The notes under the pieces: model-generated
Told to the model about the DNA's origin: nothing
The model's input: the letters and a program-made list of their open reading frames with translations, nothing else
Database searches by the model: none
Shown here: piece after piece, positions 34,556 to 43,359 of the stretch
Layout of the letters: the number at the start of each line of letters is the position of its first letter
Numbering within the stretch: position 1 is the first letter of the stretch
From: Flammeovirgaceae bacterium UBA2786
GTDB lineage: Bacteria; Bacteroidota; Bacteroidia; Cytophagales; Cyclobacteriaceae
Length of the DNA: 64,000 nucleotides
Direction of reading: 5' to 3'
Assembly: GCA_002352225.1 (NCBI GenBank)
Contig: DEIA01000081.1
Location: 17,654 to 81,653, forward strand
Translations under genes and position numbers: made by a program

Positions 34556-37183
34556 ATGAAATATGTTTTTACTGCTTTTATTATTAGTTCTTCTCTGATA
34601 GTGCATGCCGGAGGTATTCGGGGTGTAATTAAAGGCGATGATGTAGGACCGCTGGCATTTGCATCAATTTTTGTAAAACAAACCGGAACGGGCAGTGCTA
34701 CGGATATGGAGGGCCACTACGAAGTGAACCTTAAACCCGGCCGGTATGATGTAGTGTTTCAGTACCTGGGCTATGAATCGGTTAATAGAGTTGTAGAAAT
34801 AGGTGAAAGCTTTATTGAAATTAACCTTACCCTGAAGACACAGGTTATCATGTTGCAGAATGTGATTGTAAAAGCAGGTAAAGAAGATCCGGCTTATACC
34901 ATTATGCGTAAGGCTATTGCCAAAGCAAAATTTCATACCCAGCAGATTGATGCCTACTCGGCCACCGTATATATAAAAGGGAAGGGCCAGCTAACCGATT
35001 ATCCCTGGTTGGCCAAAAAGGCTTTAGAGAAAGAAGGGATTACAAAAGATCGGGTTTTTATTTCTGAGTCAGTAAGTGAAATTAAATACACTCGCCCCAA
35101 TAAATTTGAGGAAAAGGTAATAGCCGTGTACACCAATGGCGATACCAAAAACACATCACCCAACTCGTACGTTTTTGGTAGCTTTTATCAGCCCGAAATA
35201 GCAGAAACGGTTTCGCCTCTTTCGCCTAAATCCTTTTCGTATTACCGGTTTGAATACCTGGGCTCCACAAAAGATCAGAATTACGAAATCAGTAAAATAA
35301 AAGTAACGCCCCGTTCGCGCGGTGATAATGTGTTTGAAGGATTAATCTACATTGTAGAAGACTGGTGGGCCATTCATAGTCTGGAATTAACAACATCTAA
35401 ATTGGGCATTAACTTTCAGATCGAGCAATTGTATAACCCAATTGAAGACAAAGCCTGGTTACCGGTGTCGCAACAGTTTAAAGTAAATGGTAAAGTATTT
35501 GGGTTTGAATTTGAAGGTCAGTACCTGGCTACTATGAAGGATTACAAAGTTACCCTTAACCCGGAACTGCAGGTAGAACTTACAGTAATAGACGAAAAAA
35601 TTTATAAAGAAGAGGCAAAAGCCATTGAACAAAAATTTAGTAAGAAAGGGCAGGAGATTAATGAACGGTTAGCGGCTGGTAAAGAAGTTACAGGTAAAGA
35701 ATTAAAGCAACTGGTTAAAGAATATGAAAAGCAGGAAGTAAAAGCACAGAAGGAACCAGAGATTATTTCTGAAACAAAATATACAGTCGATTCACTTGCC
35801 TACAAAAAGGATTCTACCTTTTGGACTGACATTCGCCCCACACCGCTTACGAAAGAAGAACAACGGGGATATCACTTAAACGATAGCATTACCGAAGTGC
35901 AACGCAAGCAAGAAGAAGGCGATACGCTGCGAAACAATAAAAAAGGAAAGAAAGGTTTCCACCCCTGGGATTTGCTTACGGGCGATTCATACGCGATGGG
36001 CAAAACTTCCGATTTCAGAATTCATACCCCGTATGGCGGATTCAATTCGGTTGAAGGATTTAATCTGATTTACCGAACAAGTTTTTATAAACGCTGGGTT
36101 AAACGCGATAGCCTGAACAAAGACAAACGCCCACAAACATCAAGGCTGGAAATTAGCCCGATTGCACGCTATGCGTTTTCGCGGGAAAAGCTGTATGGAA
36201 AATTAAGAGTAGACTACAGGTTTAAAAATAAACGCCTGACAGTAGAGGGTGGGCAATACGTACAACAGTTTAACAGTGCCGAACCAATACATCCGTTTGT
36301 AAATACATTTACCTCTTTATTGCTGGGCGATAACCTAATGAAAATTTATGAACAGAACTTTGCTTCTCTTAATTATACACAACGTATTGACGACCGGTAC
36401 ACGATTAGAACCAATTGGATATGGAGCAGAAGATCAGAATTATTTAACTCCTCCGATTATACTTTATTTAAACGCAACAAAGAGCAGTACACACTTAATG
36501 CCCCTGTAAATTTTGAAACATCTGATACCGGTTTTAACCCAAACCGTGCTTTTATCGGAACCATTTCTGTTGATGCCCGACCCTGGCAGAAATACAGAAT
36601 CCGAAACGGAAATAAACAACGCGTAGATAACTCGTCACCCTTGTTTTCAGCAAGTTTCAGAAAAGGATTTAGTGGTGTAGCCGGCAGCGAAGTGTCGTTC
36701 AATCAACTGGAAGTAGGGCTGAAACATGGAATCAAATTTGGCATTCGTGGCGAACTTGATGTAGCATTGCAAGCCGGTAAGTTTTTTAATACACAGAATA
36801 TGTATTTTATGGACTACAAACATTTTCTGGGTAACCAAACACCATTTATTACAACCGACCCGGTGGGCAGCTATCGGCTTTTAGACTATTACAAATACAG
36901 CACAGCCAACCAGTATTTTACAGCAAATGCACACTACCATCTTAGAAAGCTATTGCTAACCAGAGTTGCCAAATTGCGTCTTGTAGGTATAACCGAAAAT
37001 ATATTTGTGAATTATTTAGCAACACCTACTTCGCGCAACTATACCGAAGTAGGCTATGGCATTGAAGGTATTCTGCGTATTTTCCGGTTAGAGGTTGCGG
37101 CCGCTTTCCGCGATGGCCAATACCAGGCCAATGGTTTTCGGGTTGGAATTGCTACCAGTGTAACCATTAATTTTAATGATTAA
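34556..37183 (+). CDS. DUF5686 / CarboxypepD_reg outer-membrane protein
   Basis: An 875-residue exported protein. The signal peptide is YVFTAFIISSSLIVHAGG. A CarboxypepD_reg domain (GVIKGDDVGPLAFASIFVKQ, to about residue 110) is the usual periplasmic plug-side module of Bacteroidota outer-membrane proteins. The rest is DUF5686: a beta-rich region with KITP/ARY-type strands (SRLEISPIARYAFSR) ending in an aromatic strand (VTINFND). This suggests a barrel, with a Lys/Glu-rich insertion around residues 360-430. Its function is unknown. The ATG at 34556 is better than the TTG at 34532 because it directly starts a signal peptide. Confidence 0.75.
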   Translation: MKYVFTAFIISSSLIVHAGGIRGVIKGDDVGPLAFASIFVKQTGTGSATDMEGHYEVNLKPGRYDVVFQYLGYESVNRVVEIGESFIEINLTLKTQVIMLQNVIVKAGKEDPAYTIMRKAIAKAKFHTQQIDAYSATVYIKGKGQLTDYPWLAKKALEKEGITKDRVFISESVSEIKYTRPNKFEEKVIAVYTNGDTKNTSPNSYVFGSFYQPEIAETVSPLSPKSFSYYRFEYLGSTKDQNYEISKIKVTPRSRGDNVFEGLIYIVEDWWAIHSLELTTSKLGINFQIEQLYNPIEDKAWLPVSQQFKVNGKVFGFEFEGQYLATMKDYKVTLNPELQVELTVIDEKIYKEEAKAIEQKFSKKGQEINERLAAGKEVTGKELKQLVKEYEKQEVKAQKEPEIISETKYTVDSLAYKKDSTFWTDIRPTPLTKEEQRGYHLNDSITEVQRKQEEGDTLRNNKKGKKGFHPWDLLTGDSYAMGKTSDFRIHTPYGGFNSVEGFNLIYRTSFYKRWVKRDSLNKDKRPQTSRLEISPIARYAFSREKLYGKLRVDYRFKNKRLTVEGGQYVQQFNSAEPIHPFVNTFTSLLLGDNLMKIYEQNFASLNYTQRIDDRYTIRTNWIWSRRSELFNSSDYTLFKRNKEQYTLNAPVNFETSDTGFNPNRAFIGTISVDARPWQKYRIRNGNKQRVDNSSPLFSASFRKGFSGVAGSEVSFNQLEVGLKHGIKFGIRGELDVALQAGKFFNTQNMYFMDYKHFLGNQTPFITTDPVGSYRLLDYYKYSTANQYFTANAHYHLRKLLLTRVAKLRLVGITENIFVNYLATPTSRNYTEVGYGIEGILRIFRLEVAAAFRDGQYQANGFRVGIATSVTINFND

Positions 37184-37221
37184 GGTTAGCCGGCCTGCAA
37201 AACGTTCGCGACCTTTGAGTA

Positions 37222-38226
37222 ATGGCCATTTCATTTGATGAATTTCTAGCCCTTAGAAAAAACTTACCTGTGGTAGATGTTCGCTCGGAAGGTGAATATC
37301 AATCGGGCCATATTCAAAACGCAATCAATATTCCGCTTCTCAACAACCAGGAGCGCGTGTTGGTAGGAACCGACTATAAACAAAAGGGTCAACTTGAAGC
37401 AATTAAAACCGGGTTTCGGTTAGTAGGGCCGCGCCTGCTCGATATTATTACAGAAGCAGAAAGAGTTACCTCTTCAAAAGAAGTGTTGGTGCATTGCTGG
37501 CGCGGAGGTATGCGTTCAAACAACTTCTGCCAGTTTGTGGGTATGGCAGGAATAAAAACACATTCTCTTAAAGGCGGGTACAAAACCTATCGCCAAAAGG
37601 CGCTTGAATCTTTTGCACAACCGCTTAACCTTATCTTACTTACAGGCTGCACGGGTAGTGGCAAAAGCGAAATTCTGCGTGGGCTAAAAGCAAGTGGCCA
37701 GCAAGTGATTGATCTGGAAACCCTGGCTAGCCATAAAGGCTCTGCCTTTGGCGGATTGTTTATGAACCCACAACCCACCACTGAACAATTTCAAAATAAT
37801 TTGTTTGAAGAAATTCTTCAGTTAGATCCGCAGCAACCCATCTGGGTGGAAGACGAGTCAATTGCCATTGGACACATTTTTTTGCCGCGCGATTTCTGGT
37901 TACAGATGAATAACAGTTCGCTCGTGCAGGTACTGGTCGATAAAGATGTTCGCGTTAAGCGATTGGTAGAAGAATATGGTAAGGCAGACAAAGATGAGTT
38001 TCTGGCCATCATGAGTAAAATTGTAAAGCGTCTGGGCGGGCAACATTTTAATACCGCTAAACAAAAATTGCTGGAAGACGATATGCAGGCTGTTATGCAG
38101 GTGCTGCTTACCTATTATGATAAGGCGTATCTTCATAGCATTGAAAAACGGAAGGATAAGATGAAAAAAATTGTGAAGTGGGATGGTGAAGAGATTGGTG
38201 ATGCGGTAAGGGCAATAACCACATAG
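37222..38226 (+). CDS. mnmH: tRNA 2-selenouridine synthase
   Basis: MnmH (SelU/YbbB) replaces sulfur in 2-thiouridine at the wobble position of some tRNAs with selenium, using selenophosphate and a geranylated intermediate. The N-terminal rhodanese domain has the catalytic Cys92 in LVHCWRGGMRSN. The second part has the P-loop LLTGCTGSGKSEILRGL. Length 334 is in the usual range. Its last codons (ending ITT and the TAG stop) lie inside the left inverted repeat of the GxxExxY unit, so the native C-terminus may have been replaced. selD follows on the same strand. Confidence 0.93.
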   Translation: MAISFDEFLALRKNLPVVDVRSEGEYQSGHIQNAINIPLLNNQERVLVGTDYKQKGQLEAIKTGFRLVGPRLLDIITEAERVTSSKEVLVHCWRGGMRSNNFCQFVGMAGIKTHSLKGGYKTYRQKALESFAQPLNLILLTGCTGSGKSEILRGLKASGQQVIDLETLASHKGSAFGGLFMNPQPTTEQFQNNLFEEILQLDPQQPIWVEDESIAIGHIFLPRDFWLQMNNSSLVQVLVDKDVRVKRLVEEYGKADKDEFLAIMSKIVKRLGGQHFNTAKQKLLEDDMQAVMQVLLTYYDKAYLHSIEKRKDKMKKIVKWDGEEIGDAVRAITT

Positions 38227-38243
38227 ACACATAGATCACATAG
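38216..38243 (+). repeat. Left 28-bp inverted repeat of the GxxExxY unit
   Basis: The arm starts TAACCACATAG and contains three spaced CACATAG units. It overlaps the last codons of mnmH, including the TAG stop. Confidence 0.75.
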
Positions 38244-38255
38244 AAGTAAACGGGT

Positions 38256-38666
38256 ATGACCAAAAAATATATTGATGAACTTACCTATACGATTATCGGG
38301 GCCGCGATTGAGGTTCACAAGAGTTTGTGTCCGGGTTTGTTAGAGAGTGTATATCATAAGTGTTTGAAGCAAGAATTCATGCTCCGAAGCTTAAATTTTG
38401 GTTCAGAGTTTATTGTTCCTGTTGAATACAAAGGAATTCATGTTGAGACAGATTTACGGTGTGATTTTCTTGTAGAGGAAGCAATTGTTGTTGAGCTTAA
38501 GGCTGTGGACAGTATTGTGCCGGTTTTTGAGGATCAGCTTTTAACTTATATGAAGCTCCTGGAAAAACCGAAAGAAATCCTGATTAACTTTAACTGTGCA
38601 AATTTGTTTAAGGAAGGCCAGCGAACTTATGTTAATGAATACTTCCGCTTGCTTTCTGATAAATAA
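38256..38666 (+). CDS. GxxExxY protein (PDDEXK-like)
   Basis: The 136-residue protein carries GLLESVY at residues 27-33, the family's name-giving motif. DLRCDFLVEEAIVVELKAVD supplies the acidic residue followed by the E-x-K of a PDDEXK nuclease-like core. The ending CANLFKEGQRTYVN is common to the family. Members are widespread in Bacteroidota and their function is not settled; the fold suggests nucleic-acid cleavage or binding. It stands alone within the inverted-repeat unit that separates mnmH from selD. Confidence 0.85.
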   Translation: MTKKYIDELTYTIIGAAIEVHKSLCPGLLESVYHKCLKQEFMLRSLNFGSEFIVPVEYKGIHVETDLRCDFLVEEAIVVELKAVDSIVPVFEDQLLTYMKLLEKPKEILINFNCANLFKEGQRTYVNEYFRLLSDK

Positions 38667-38694
38667 CTATGTGCCCTATGTTCCTATGTGGTTA
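38667..38694 (-). repeat. Right 28-bp inverted repeat of the GxxExxY unit
   Basis: The reverse complement of the left arm with four mismatches, again three CACATAG units. It ends 5 nt before the selD ATG and may alter initiation of selD. Confidence 0.75.
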
Positions 38695-38699
38695 AGCAA

Positions 38700-39719
38700 A
38701 TGAATGAAATAAAACTCACTCAATTTTCTCATGGTGCCGGCTGCGGTTGCAAGATTGCCCCTACTGTGCTGGATAAAATTCTACACTCTGATTTTAAATC
38801 GGCAAATTTTCCAAACCTGTTAGTCGGCAACGAATCGAAAGATGATGCAGCCGTGTATGAGCTGGATAATGGCACCTGCATCATCAGCACTACCGATTTT
38901 TTTATGCCCATTGTTGACGATGCCTTTACGTTTGGAAAAATTGCATCCGTAAATGCCATCAGCGATGTGTATGCTATGGGTGGAAGTCCCACGATGGCAT
39001 TAGCCATATTGGGCTGGCCTGTTAATAAACTGCCTACCGAATTAGCCCAACAGGTTTTGGATGGCGCAAGAGAAGTTTGTCAGGCTGCCGGAATTCCTTT
39101 GGCTGGGGGCCACAGCATTGATAGCCCCGAACCGATCTTTGGCCTTGCAGTTACAGGAACAGTTCCTAAGGAAAACCTAAAAAAGAATAACACAGCAAAG
39201 GATGGTGATCTGTTATACTTAACAAAACCATTAGGTGTAGGTATTATTACCACCGCTCAAAAACGAGGACAGGCCGATGCAAAAGATTTGCAGGAAGCGG
39301 TTCGCGTTATGACGGAGTTAAACAGCCTCGGTTCGCAATTTGGAGAATTGAATTATGTGCACGCCATGACAGACGTAACCGGTTTTGGATTGTTGGGCCA
39401 TCTGATTGAAGTGTGTGAAGGCAGCGGACTTTCGGCAGAATTGAATTACAATGCTGTGCCCTTAATTAAAGATCTTAAACCGTACCTCGACCAGTTTATT
39501 TATCCCGACAATACCATGCGAAACTGGCAGAGCTACGAGAAGAAAGTACAAGGCATTGGCAGCGAATCGTTGCTTACCCTGTGCGATCCGCAAACCAGTG
39601 GCGGGTTGTTAGTGTGCGTGGATGAACACCATCAACAGGAATTTGAAACGAAATTCAACCTACAACCGATTGGCAAGTTGGTAAATCCAAAACCAAACAA
39701 CGTAGTGGAAGTGCAATGA
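38700..39719 (+). CDS. selD: Selenide, water dikinase (selenophosphate synthase)
   Basis: SelD makes selenophosphate from selenide and ATP, the donor for MnmH. The N-terminal SHGAGCGCKIAPTVLDK contains the active-site Cys (Cys17, with Lys18) rather than selenocysteine. Later, ISTTDFFMPIVDDAFTFGKI and GSPTMALAILGWP form the ATP-metal region. The ATG at 38700 gives 339 residues; a GTG at 38688 is also in frame but lies inside the inverted repeat. A WYL-like small protein overlaps its stop by 4 nt. With mnmH it forms a selenium cassette for tRNA modification; no selA/selB is seen. Confidence 0.94.
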   Translation: MNEIKLTQFSHGAGCGCKIAPTVLDKILHSDFKSANFPNLLVGNESKDDAAVYELDNGTCIISTTDFFMPIVDDAFTFGKIASVNAISDVYAMGGSPTMALAILGWPVNKLPTELAQQVLDGAREVCQAAGIPLAGGHSIDSPEPIFGLAVTGTVPKENLKKNNTAKDGDLLYLTKPLGVGIITTAQKRGQADAKDLQEAVRVMTELNSLGSQFGELNYVHAMTDVTGFGLLGHLIEVCEGSGLSAELNYNAVPLIKDLKPYLDQFIYPDNTMRNWQSYEKKVQGIGSESLLTLCDPQTSGGLLVCVDEHHQQEFETKFNLQPIGKLVNPKPNNVVEVQ

Positions 39720-40027
39720 CAATAGAAGAACTTACGCAACAACTCTGGTTAGCTGGTGAATCGAAAAGCCAATGTCGTATTTCGTTAGAGGGAGAACCAT
39801 TGCCGCGCACGGTTTGCCCGTATGGTGTTTGTACTACCACACGCAATCAAATTGTGTTGGTGTGCTGGCAAACGTTCGGGTTTACCAAAGCAGGCGGTAA
39901 AGAAGGGTATCGCAACTTACAGTTAGATCGGATTATAGAACTCGAGATTTTAGAAAATCATTTTGAAAAACGAACAGATTTCAATCCGCATGACGGGCAG
40001 TATAAAGACTGGGTGTTTCATGTTTAG
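39716..40027 (+). CDS. Small WYL-domain-like protein coupled to selD
   Basis: The 103-residue protein lacks a helix-turn-helix. Its pattern RISLEGEPLPRTVCPYGVCT, then a hydrophobic strand and YRNLQLDRIIELEIL, follows the WYL-domain plan (arginine-Pro-x-G strand, then 'yR.f.ldRI..l'). WYL domains sense ligands in many bacterial regulators, so a free-standing one could be a small-molecule sensor or regulator subunit. Its ATG overlaps the selD stop (ATGA), implying coupled translation and a role near selenium use. Both ideas are inference. Confidence 0.55.
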   Translation: MTIEELTQQLWLAGESKSQCRISLEGEPLPRTVCPYGVCTTTRNQIVLVCWQTFGFTKAGGKEGYRNLQLDRIIELEILENHFEKRTDFNPHDGQYKDWVFHV

Positions 40028-40032
40028 CCTAT

Positions 40033-40077
40033 AAGGTTGACAACCTTTTAACTTCCAATAAAAGGGTTGTCAACCTT
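40033..40077. terminator. Long near-perfect hairpin after the selenium cassette
   Basis: Arms 40033-40050 and 40059-40077 pair over 18 bp with one bulged base, around an 8-nt loop. Each arm is itself nearly palindromic (AAGGTTGACAACC). It directly follows the WYL-like stop. It may terminate the mnmH-selD transcript, though a long T run is missing, or it may be a REP-type repeat. Confidence 0.6.
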
Positions 40078-40136
40078 AACGTAAAAGTTTGAACGTTTTC
40101 ATAGTTCGCGTGTACAGGGTATTAAAACCTGAATCT

Positions 40137-42134
40137 ATGAAGCGTATCTTTCTTTTTCTGACACTTATTCCGTCTCTTTCCTTTGGTGTTGTTCCTGAGC
40201 GCATTCTCCCCAAAACACTGGTAATAAAACCGGTTTCGTGGTATGCCTCTCAAAAACAGGCATGGACTGAAGAGGTAAAACAAAGCAGCACACCCCGGGC
40301 ATGGTTTAATTATTATGCTTCGGCAGTATTTGCACAGTCATCGCGCCAGGAGCTTTCCGGCATAATTTCCAACATGAGTACTTCAATACCCGATACATAT
40401 GAATACTGGCTTGCTAAAGGCTGGCACGATGCTTTTAGTGAAGAGGCACACCACGCTTTAAAGAAAGCTTACGCCCTTAACCCTGAGCAGCCTGATGCAT
40501 ACGGATTGTTGCAGTTGTATGCAGAATTTACGGCCGATGAAGTTGGGCGAAAACAGTTTAGTAAAAACCTTCGCACAAGCGGACAAATTTCACAAGCCTT
40601 ACTGAACTACAGTTATAATGTATTGATGAGCCTTGAGCCCGGAGCTGTACTGATAACCGAAGGAGAGAGTACCACTATCCCTCTTTTTGTATTGCAGGAT
40701 GCTTTAGCGGTTCGCAATGACGTGGTGATTCTGAACCTTGAGATGTTAAATAACCCGGAATATGTGATGCGTAAGTTCAATCAAACGGGATTGAGAGTGG
40801 GGGAGAGTAATACAAATGTTGTAAACCGCGGGGCCTGGATTTGTTCGCAGTTACCGCAGGATAATAAAAACAAAAAATTCTACTATGCACTAACGGTGGG
40901 TAAGGATAATATTCAATCGATGAAAGAATATTTATATGTAGTGGGTCTTGCTTCTGTTCATAGTGCCAATGCGCTGGATAATGTTTCAATTATCCGTGAA
41001 AACCTTGAAAAAAAATTCCTGTTGGATTATCTGCAGGTCAATTTCAATGGTGAAACCGACAGTGATGCGGGACGAACCTTTAGTTCAAATTATTTATTGC
41101 CCATGATTCTGCTTTACGAATCATACCAGAGTGAAGGTGAGACGGAGAAAGCCAGAGGTCTTAGGCAGATTATGGAAAAGATAGCCATGGAAACAGGGAA
41201 GACAGAATTGATGGTGCATTACCTGGACTCTGCTCCAGAAGAAACGATTCCTTATTTTCCATATTCTATTGATGTTAAATCGTGGGAGGATGATTTCAGG
41301 CCCGTGTCATCTGTTATTTATGCGGCTAATACCGAAGTTACCAATGCGCAATACAATCGCTTCTTACAGTATTTGCAAATAAACAAATTGCCTGAATTAT
41401 ATGAGCAGTTTAAGTTCGACTTTAGCCGATATGAAGAACCGGCATTCTCATTCATGACCAATTACGCAATGCCCCGTATCGAAACCAAGAAGAACCGATA
41501 CTTCAATCATCATCCGGCTGTAAATATTTCCTATGAAGCGGCAAACGCCTATTGTGAGTGGTTAACGCAACAGTATAATAATGCGACTGAACGCAAGTTT
41601 AAAAAGGTGAAATTCAGGTTGCCCTCGTTAGATGAGTGGCAGATTGCCGCAGCCTCAATAAAAAACCCAACCTCATGGAAACTGGACGATCAGGAAGTTG
41701 AAGTAAAAGTAACTCCTAAAGGCTCTGAATTTGACAAAGACGCAGAAGTCCGAAAAGTATCGTTGCGTGATCCTGAAATACAATATCCGTGGTTTAGGTA
41801 TTTTGGATTGCGCAACTCTCCACTGAATCACAAAAGTTGTTATCTGGGTAATTTTAAGGCAGAACCTTGTGACTGCCCGGGCTATCGGGGAACAAAGCCG
41901 TATAATTACGATGGCTTTGCTACCATGGCTCCAACCAAATCTTACTTTCCAAATGATATTGGGCTGTACGATGTGGTAGGCAACGTGGCCGAAATGATAA
42001 ACGAAAAGGGAAAAGCCTGTGGTGGAAGTTGGAACCATCTGCCTGTAGAATCGACCATCCGGAGTGTAAACCCTTATACTCAGCCGGATGCAGCGATAGG
42101 ATTCAGGGTTTTTATGGAGATTATTGAAAAATAG
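40137..42134 (+). CDS. Exported SUMF1 (formylglycine-generating-like) protein
   Basis: The 665-residue protein has a signal peptide (FLFLTLIPSLSFGVVP). A middle region resembles the soluble part of DUF2723 proteins (LEPGAVLITEGESTTIPLFV and VRNDVVILNLEML). A C-terminal SUMF1 fold follows: ANTEVTNAQYNRFLQYL, PAVNISYEAANAYCEWL, FRLPSLDEWQIAAA and a final GGSWN plus GFRVFMEI. The catalytic Cys pair of true formylglycine-generating enzymes is not evident, so it more probably resembles GldJ/GldK-type structural proteins. It heads the T9SS-associated run. An upstream TTG was rejected in favour of the ATG that starts the signal peptide. Confidence 0.75.
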   Translation: MKRIFLFLTLIPSLSFGVVPERILPKTLVIKPVSWYASQKQAWTEEVKQSSTPRAWFNYYASAVFAQSSRQELSGIISNMSTSIPDTYEYWLAKGWHDAFSEEAHHALKKAYALNPEQPDAYGLLQLYAEFTADEVGRKQFSKNLRTSGQISQALLNYSYNVLMSLEPGAVLITEGESTTIPLFVLQDALAVRNDVVILNLEMLNNPEYVMRKFNQTGLRVGESNTNVVNRGAWICSQLPQDNKNKKFYYALTVGKDNIQSMKEYLYVVGLASVHSANALDNVSIIRENLEKKFLLDYLQVNFNGETDSDAGRTFSSNYLLPMILLYESYQSEGETEKARGLRQIMEKIAMETGKTELMVHYLDSAPEETIPYFPYSIDVKSWEDDFRPVSSVIYAANTEVTNAQYNRFLQYLQINKLPELYEQFKFDFSRYEEPAFSFMTNYAMPRIETKKNRYFNHHPAVNISYEAANAYCEWLTQQYNNATERKFKKVKFRLPSLDEWQIAAASIKNPTSWKLDDQEVEVKVTPKGSEFDKDAEVRKVSLRDPEIQYPWFRYFGLRNSPLNHKSCYLGNFKAEPCDCPGYRGTKPYNYDGFATMAPTKSYFPNDIGLYDVVGNVAEMINEKGKACGGSWNHLPVESTIRSVNPYTQPDAAIGFRVFMEIIEK

Positions 42135-42139
42135 CCCGG

Positions 42140-42718
42140 ATGTTTTTTAAACCTAAACTTTCTCGTTTACCAGACGAGGAGTTGATGCAAAAGATTAAAC
42201 AGGGGAGTGAAGCAGCGCTAACGGAATTATACCAGCGCTACAGCACTTTCCTGCTGCGCTATTTTACCCGTATGCTTTGGAACAACAGAGCAATGGCTGA
42301 GGACTTTCTTCATGATTTGTTTTTGAAGATTATTCATAATCCGCAGTACTTTGATGCGAACAGAAAATTTTCTACCTGGGTGTATTCAGTAGCCCATAAC
42401 ATGTGCAAGAATGAATATCGAAAGAAGCGGAATGAATTAAGATTGGATGGAATTGAGGTGAAGCAAACGCGGGATTTGGATAAAGAACTGGATTTATATT
42501 CGGCACAGCGTAAACTATCCTTGTTGCTGGAGACGCTGGAAGAAGAGGATAAAACTATTTTTCTGCTTCGCTACGAAGAGGAATTAAGTATTGACCAGAT
42601 CAGCCGGATTGTATTTATGCCTGCGGGCACGGTGAAGTCGCGGTTGTTTTATTTGCGAAAGCAACTGGCTGTTGAATTAAATGAGTTTAAAATTTTACTT
42701 AAAGAGAAGTCGATATGA
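42140..42718 (+). CDS. ECF-type sigma factor
   Basis: The 192-residue protein has region 2 (ELYQRYSTFLLRYFTRMLWN and NRKFSTWVYSVAHNMCKNEYRKK) and region 4 (IFLLRYEEELSIDQISRIVF, then MPAGTVKSRLFYLRK). It follows the SUMF1 gene by 5 nt and overlaps a membrane anti-sigma-like gene by 4 nt. Its placement between SUMF1 and PorP genes suggests that it controls outer-membrane or T9SS functions. Confidence 0.88.
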   Translation: MFFKPKLSRLPDEELMQKIKQGSEAALTELYQRYSTFLLRYFTRMLWNNRAMAEDFLHDLFLKIIHNPQYFDANRKFSTWVYSVAHNMCKNEYRKKRNELRLDGIEVKQTRDLDKELDLYSAQRKLSLLLETLEEEDKTIFLLRYEEELSIDQISRIVFMPAGTVKSRLFYLRKQLAVELNEFKILLKEKSI

Positions 42719-43275
42719 AAGAGCAAGAATGGAGTGATTACGAAACCTTCGAAAAATTGGTTTCTGAAAAGCAATATTCCGAGTTGTGTGCTCAGGACCA
42801 GCAACTGGTTAACCGGTTTGTTGCCAACGAACAAGAATACAATGCATTGCGTACATCGGAGTTGGAAATGAAGCATTGGTTTACCGAAAACCTGGTGACG
42901 GGAGCAAGCGATAAATCACTTGTTGAATTAAAAAGAGAATTGAAACGGATTCATCAACCAGCTATGGGATATGCCCGCTGGAAAGTGGCGGCTGGCTATG
43001 CGATGGTTGCCATTTTGTTTGGTGTATGTGGTTGGTGGCTGGGGCGATCAAAAGAACCCGTATCGGTAACTGCTATCCAAAAAGTAATGGTGCGCGATAC
43101 TGTCTTTGTTGCCTCTAAACCAGATACTGTATTGAGAGAAAGAATTATTTACCGAGACCGTCCGGTTATTCTTACAACGGGTTCAACTTCAAAAGAAACA
43201 CAGAAAATAGTGCGCGGAGTATCCATGAAGGAGAAGGAAGATCTTGATAAGTTGCTGGTGTCGGGGTCGGAGTAA
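42715..43275 (+). CDS. Membrane-anchored anti-sigma-like protein
   Basis: The 186-residue protein has a soluble N-terminal segment (residues 1-80) and one membrane helix at about 88-105 (GYAMVAILFGVCGWWLG). The periplasmic part has a Pro/Thr-rich stretch and a short helix. The ATGA overlap with the sigma gene and the topology are those of anti-sigma factors. No zinc motif is seen. The identification depends mostly on context. Confidence 0.7.
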   Translation: MKEQEWSDYETFEKLVSEKQYSELCAQDQQLVNRFVANEQEYNALRTSELEMKHWFTENLVTGASDKSLVELKRELKRIHQPAMGYARWKVAAGYAMVAILFGVCGWWLGRSKEPVSVTAIQKVMVRDTVFVASKPDTVLRERIIYRDRPVILTTGSTSKETQKIVRGVSMKEKEDLDKLLVSGSE

Positions 43276-43359
43276 GACTTTGTGTGGTGCGGTCTTTAGG
43301 TATTTCTTTTGTGAAATTGATTTCGTAACATTGTCTATACCATACCTAAATAGTTGCCT

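Larger units (their letters stand above)
38216..38694. mobile_element. Inverted-repeat-bounded GxxExxY unit between mnmH and selD
   Basis: A 479-bp unit contains only the GxxExxY gene and is bounded by 28-bp inverted repeats (38216-38243 and 38667-38694) that agree at 24 of 28 positions. Each arm consists of three spaced copies of CACATAG. The unit begins within the end of mnmH (supplying its stop codon) and ends 5 nt before the selD ATG. No transposase is present, so it would be a non-autonomous or self-mobilising unit. No clear target duplication could be recognised. Confidence 0.6.

Noticed and set aside
38688..38699. Upstream GTG start for selD
   Set aside because: It lies inside the right inverted repeat; the ATG at 38700 begins the conserved N-terminus.
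38700..38770. Selenocysteine codon in selD
   Set aside because: The active-site position is encoded by a Cys codon, with no in-frame TGA.
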